Shown one piece after another: positions 6,275 through 6,992 of a DNA stretch of 6,992 bases. The notes under the pieces were generated by a model. It was given only the letters and a program-made list of their open reading frames with translations. It was not told the origin of the DNA and did no database searches. The DNA comes from Pirellulales bacterium (lineage in GTDB: Bacteria; Planctomycetota; Planctomycetia; Pirellulales; Thermoguttaceae): positions 1-6,992 of the forward strand of contig DAOWNK010000167.1 of the NCBI GenBank assembly GCA_030642635.1. Reading direction: 5' to 3'. The stretch's first letter is position 1; every line of letters starts with the position of its first letter. A program made the position numbers and the translations under genes.

Positions 6275-6992
6275 ATGTACGACAAAACAGTTTCTGAAAT
6301 AGCAGTGGTCTCGGCGGCGCCCGCGGCCCGTCCCAGGGTGCGACGATCCGCAGGCACAAGCGACCGGGTACCTATTAACACTCGGGATCAGAGAGTGAAG
6401 AAGACCGGAGAAATGAAAATGCTCACCAAATGTGTAATTGCCGTGGCCGTGACCGTTGTCTTGGCGGGTACGGGTGTCGGCGTATATTCCGTCTGGCAGA
6501 CTGAGGACGTGACGGCGGAAAATGGAGTTTCAGACGGAGCAGGAAAACGCATACCAGTCGTCCTCACGCCCGCAAAGACAATGACTTTCGAAGATCGCAT
6601 TGTGGTGGACGGTAGTATTGAGGCAAAGCAGTTCGCACTCGTATCGGCGCGTATACCCGGCACACTGGACGCAGTGTACGTCGATGAGGGAGACTCGGTC
6701 GAAGCCGGCAAGACGAAACTGTTTCAGACCGATTCCTTGAAGCTAATCAAGGCCGTGGCCATGGCTGAGCAGGGTCTTAAGGTGGCGGAGTGCTCGGTGA
6801 GGGAGAAAGAAGCCAGCCTGGAACAAGTCCTGGCCGACAAGGAACAGGCCGAAGTGGACATGAAACGTTATCAGGAGTTGGGCCGGCACAATGCCGTTCC
6901 GAAACAGGTGGTCGAGCAACAGGAATCGAAGTTCAAGCAGGCGTTAGCGATGATCAAACACGCAGAGGCCCTGCTGGCGCTGGAGAAGAACA
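6275..6992 (+). CDS. RND efflux membrane fusion (periplasmic adaptor) protein, 3' end cut by window
   Basis: HlyD/AcrA-type adaptors link an inner membrane RND pump to a TolC-like channel. The reading frame is open from 6275 to the edge (239 codons visible). From this start: a 46-residue basic, Pro/Ala-rich N-terminal stretch; a hydrophobic signal-anchor at about 53-74; a first beta strand region ending VVDGSIEAKQ; and the lipoyl-like half-domain ALVSARIPGTLDAVYVDEGD (121-139) with VEAGKTKLFQTD (142-153). A charged alpha-helical hairpin begins at about 156, with its turn region near GRHNAVPKQVVEQQ (203-216). Residues after 239, including the returning lipoyl half and the barrel domain, are outside the window. 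The start is uncertain: 6275 has the better ribosome binding site, but 6413 or 6419 would place the membrane segment at the usual distance from the N-terminus. The RND pump gene is expected next. Confidence 0.9.
   Translation, partial: MYDKTVSEIAVVSAAPAARPRVRRSAGTSDRVPINTRDQRVKKTGEMKMLTKCVIAVAVTVVLAGTGVGVYSVWQTEDVTAENGVSDGAGKRIPVVLTPAKTMTFEDRIVVDGSIEAKQFALVSARIPGTLDAVYVDEGDSVEAGKTKLFQTDSLKLIKAVAMAEQGLKVAECSVREKEASLEQVLADKEQAEVDMKRYQELGRHNAVPKQVVEQQESKFKQALAMIKHAEALLALEKN

Overview
The window reads as a chromosomal segment of a Gram-negative-type bacterium, most likely a planctomycete or close relative. This is an inference from memory of family-level sequence flavour: FeoB has a charged insertion before its last conserved block and a C-terminus like planctomycete FeoB, and the membrane fusion protein has a characteristic lipoyl-domain sequence. 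An outer membrane lipoprotein channel shows there is an outer membrane. No rRNA or tRNA gene is present to fix the taxonomy.

Layout: (1) 3-2264 (+), a complete ferrous iron transporter FeoB. Its ATG overlaps a TAA at 1-3, as expected if an upstream gene, perhaps feoA, is translationally coupled. (2) 2263-2326, an inverted array of 7-bp AAGGNGG units between two convergent genes, which contains or touches both stop codons. (3) 2325-3329 (-), a long-chain polyprenyl diphosphate synthase, preceded by a plausible promoter. (4) 3472-5109 (-), a TolC/NodT-type outer membrane efflux lipoprotein with a hairpin-plus-U-run terminator candidate after it. (5) 5110-5591, a 482-bp divergent control region. 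(6) 5592-6203 (+), a TetR/AcrR-family repressor. (7) 6275 to the window edge (+), the N-terminal part of an RND-type membrane fusion (periplasmic adaptor) protein, cut off at 6992.

Parts 4, 6 and 7 make one functional unit: a drug or solvent efflux system whose outer membrane channel is transcribed away from the repressor and adaptor genes. The inner membrane pump is not in the window and is expected just downstream of 6992. The TetR promoter is near consensus (TTGACA, 18-bp spacer, TATAAT) and is overlapped by a 7+4+7 palindrome, AATGACT-AAGG-AGTCATT, the obvious candidate operator for autoregulation.

The most notable structure is a 190-bp non-coding element at 5381-5570, inserted between this promoter/operator and the tetR start codon. 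It has perfect 13-bp terminal inverted repeats, perfect 20-bp subterminal inverted repeats, an internal third copy of the subterminal motif, and a flanking 6-bp direct repeat GATTAA that looks like a target-site duplication. It has the architecture of a MITE and would be transcribed as a large hairpin in the leader of the repressor/efflux mRNA.
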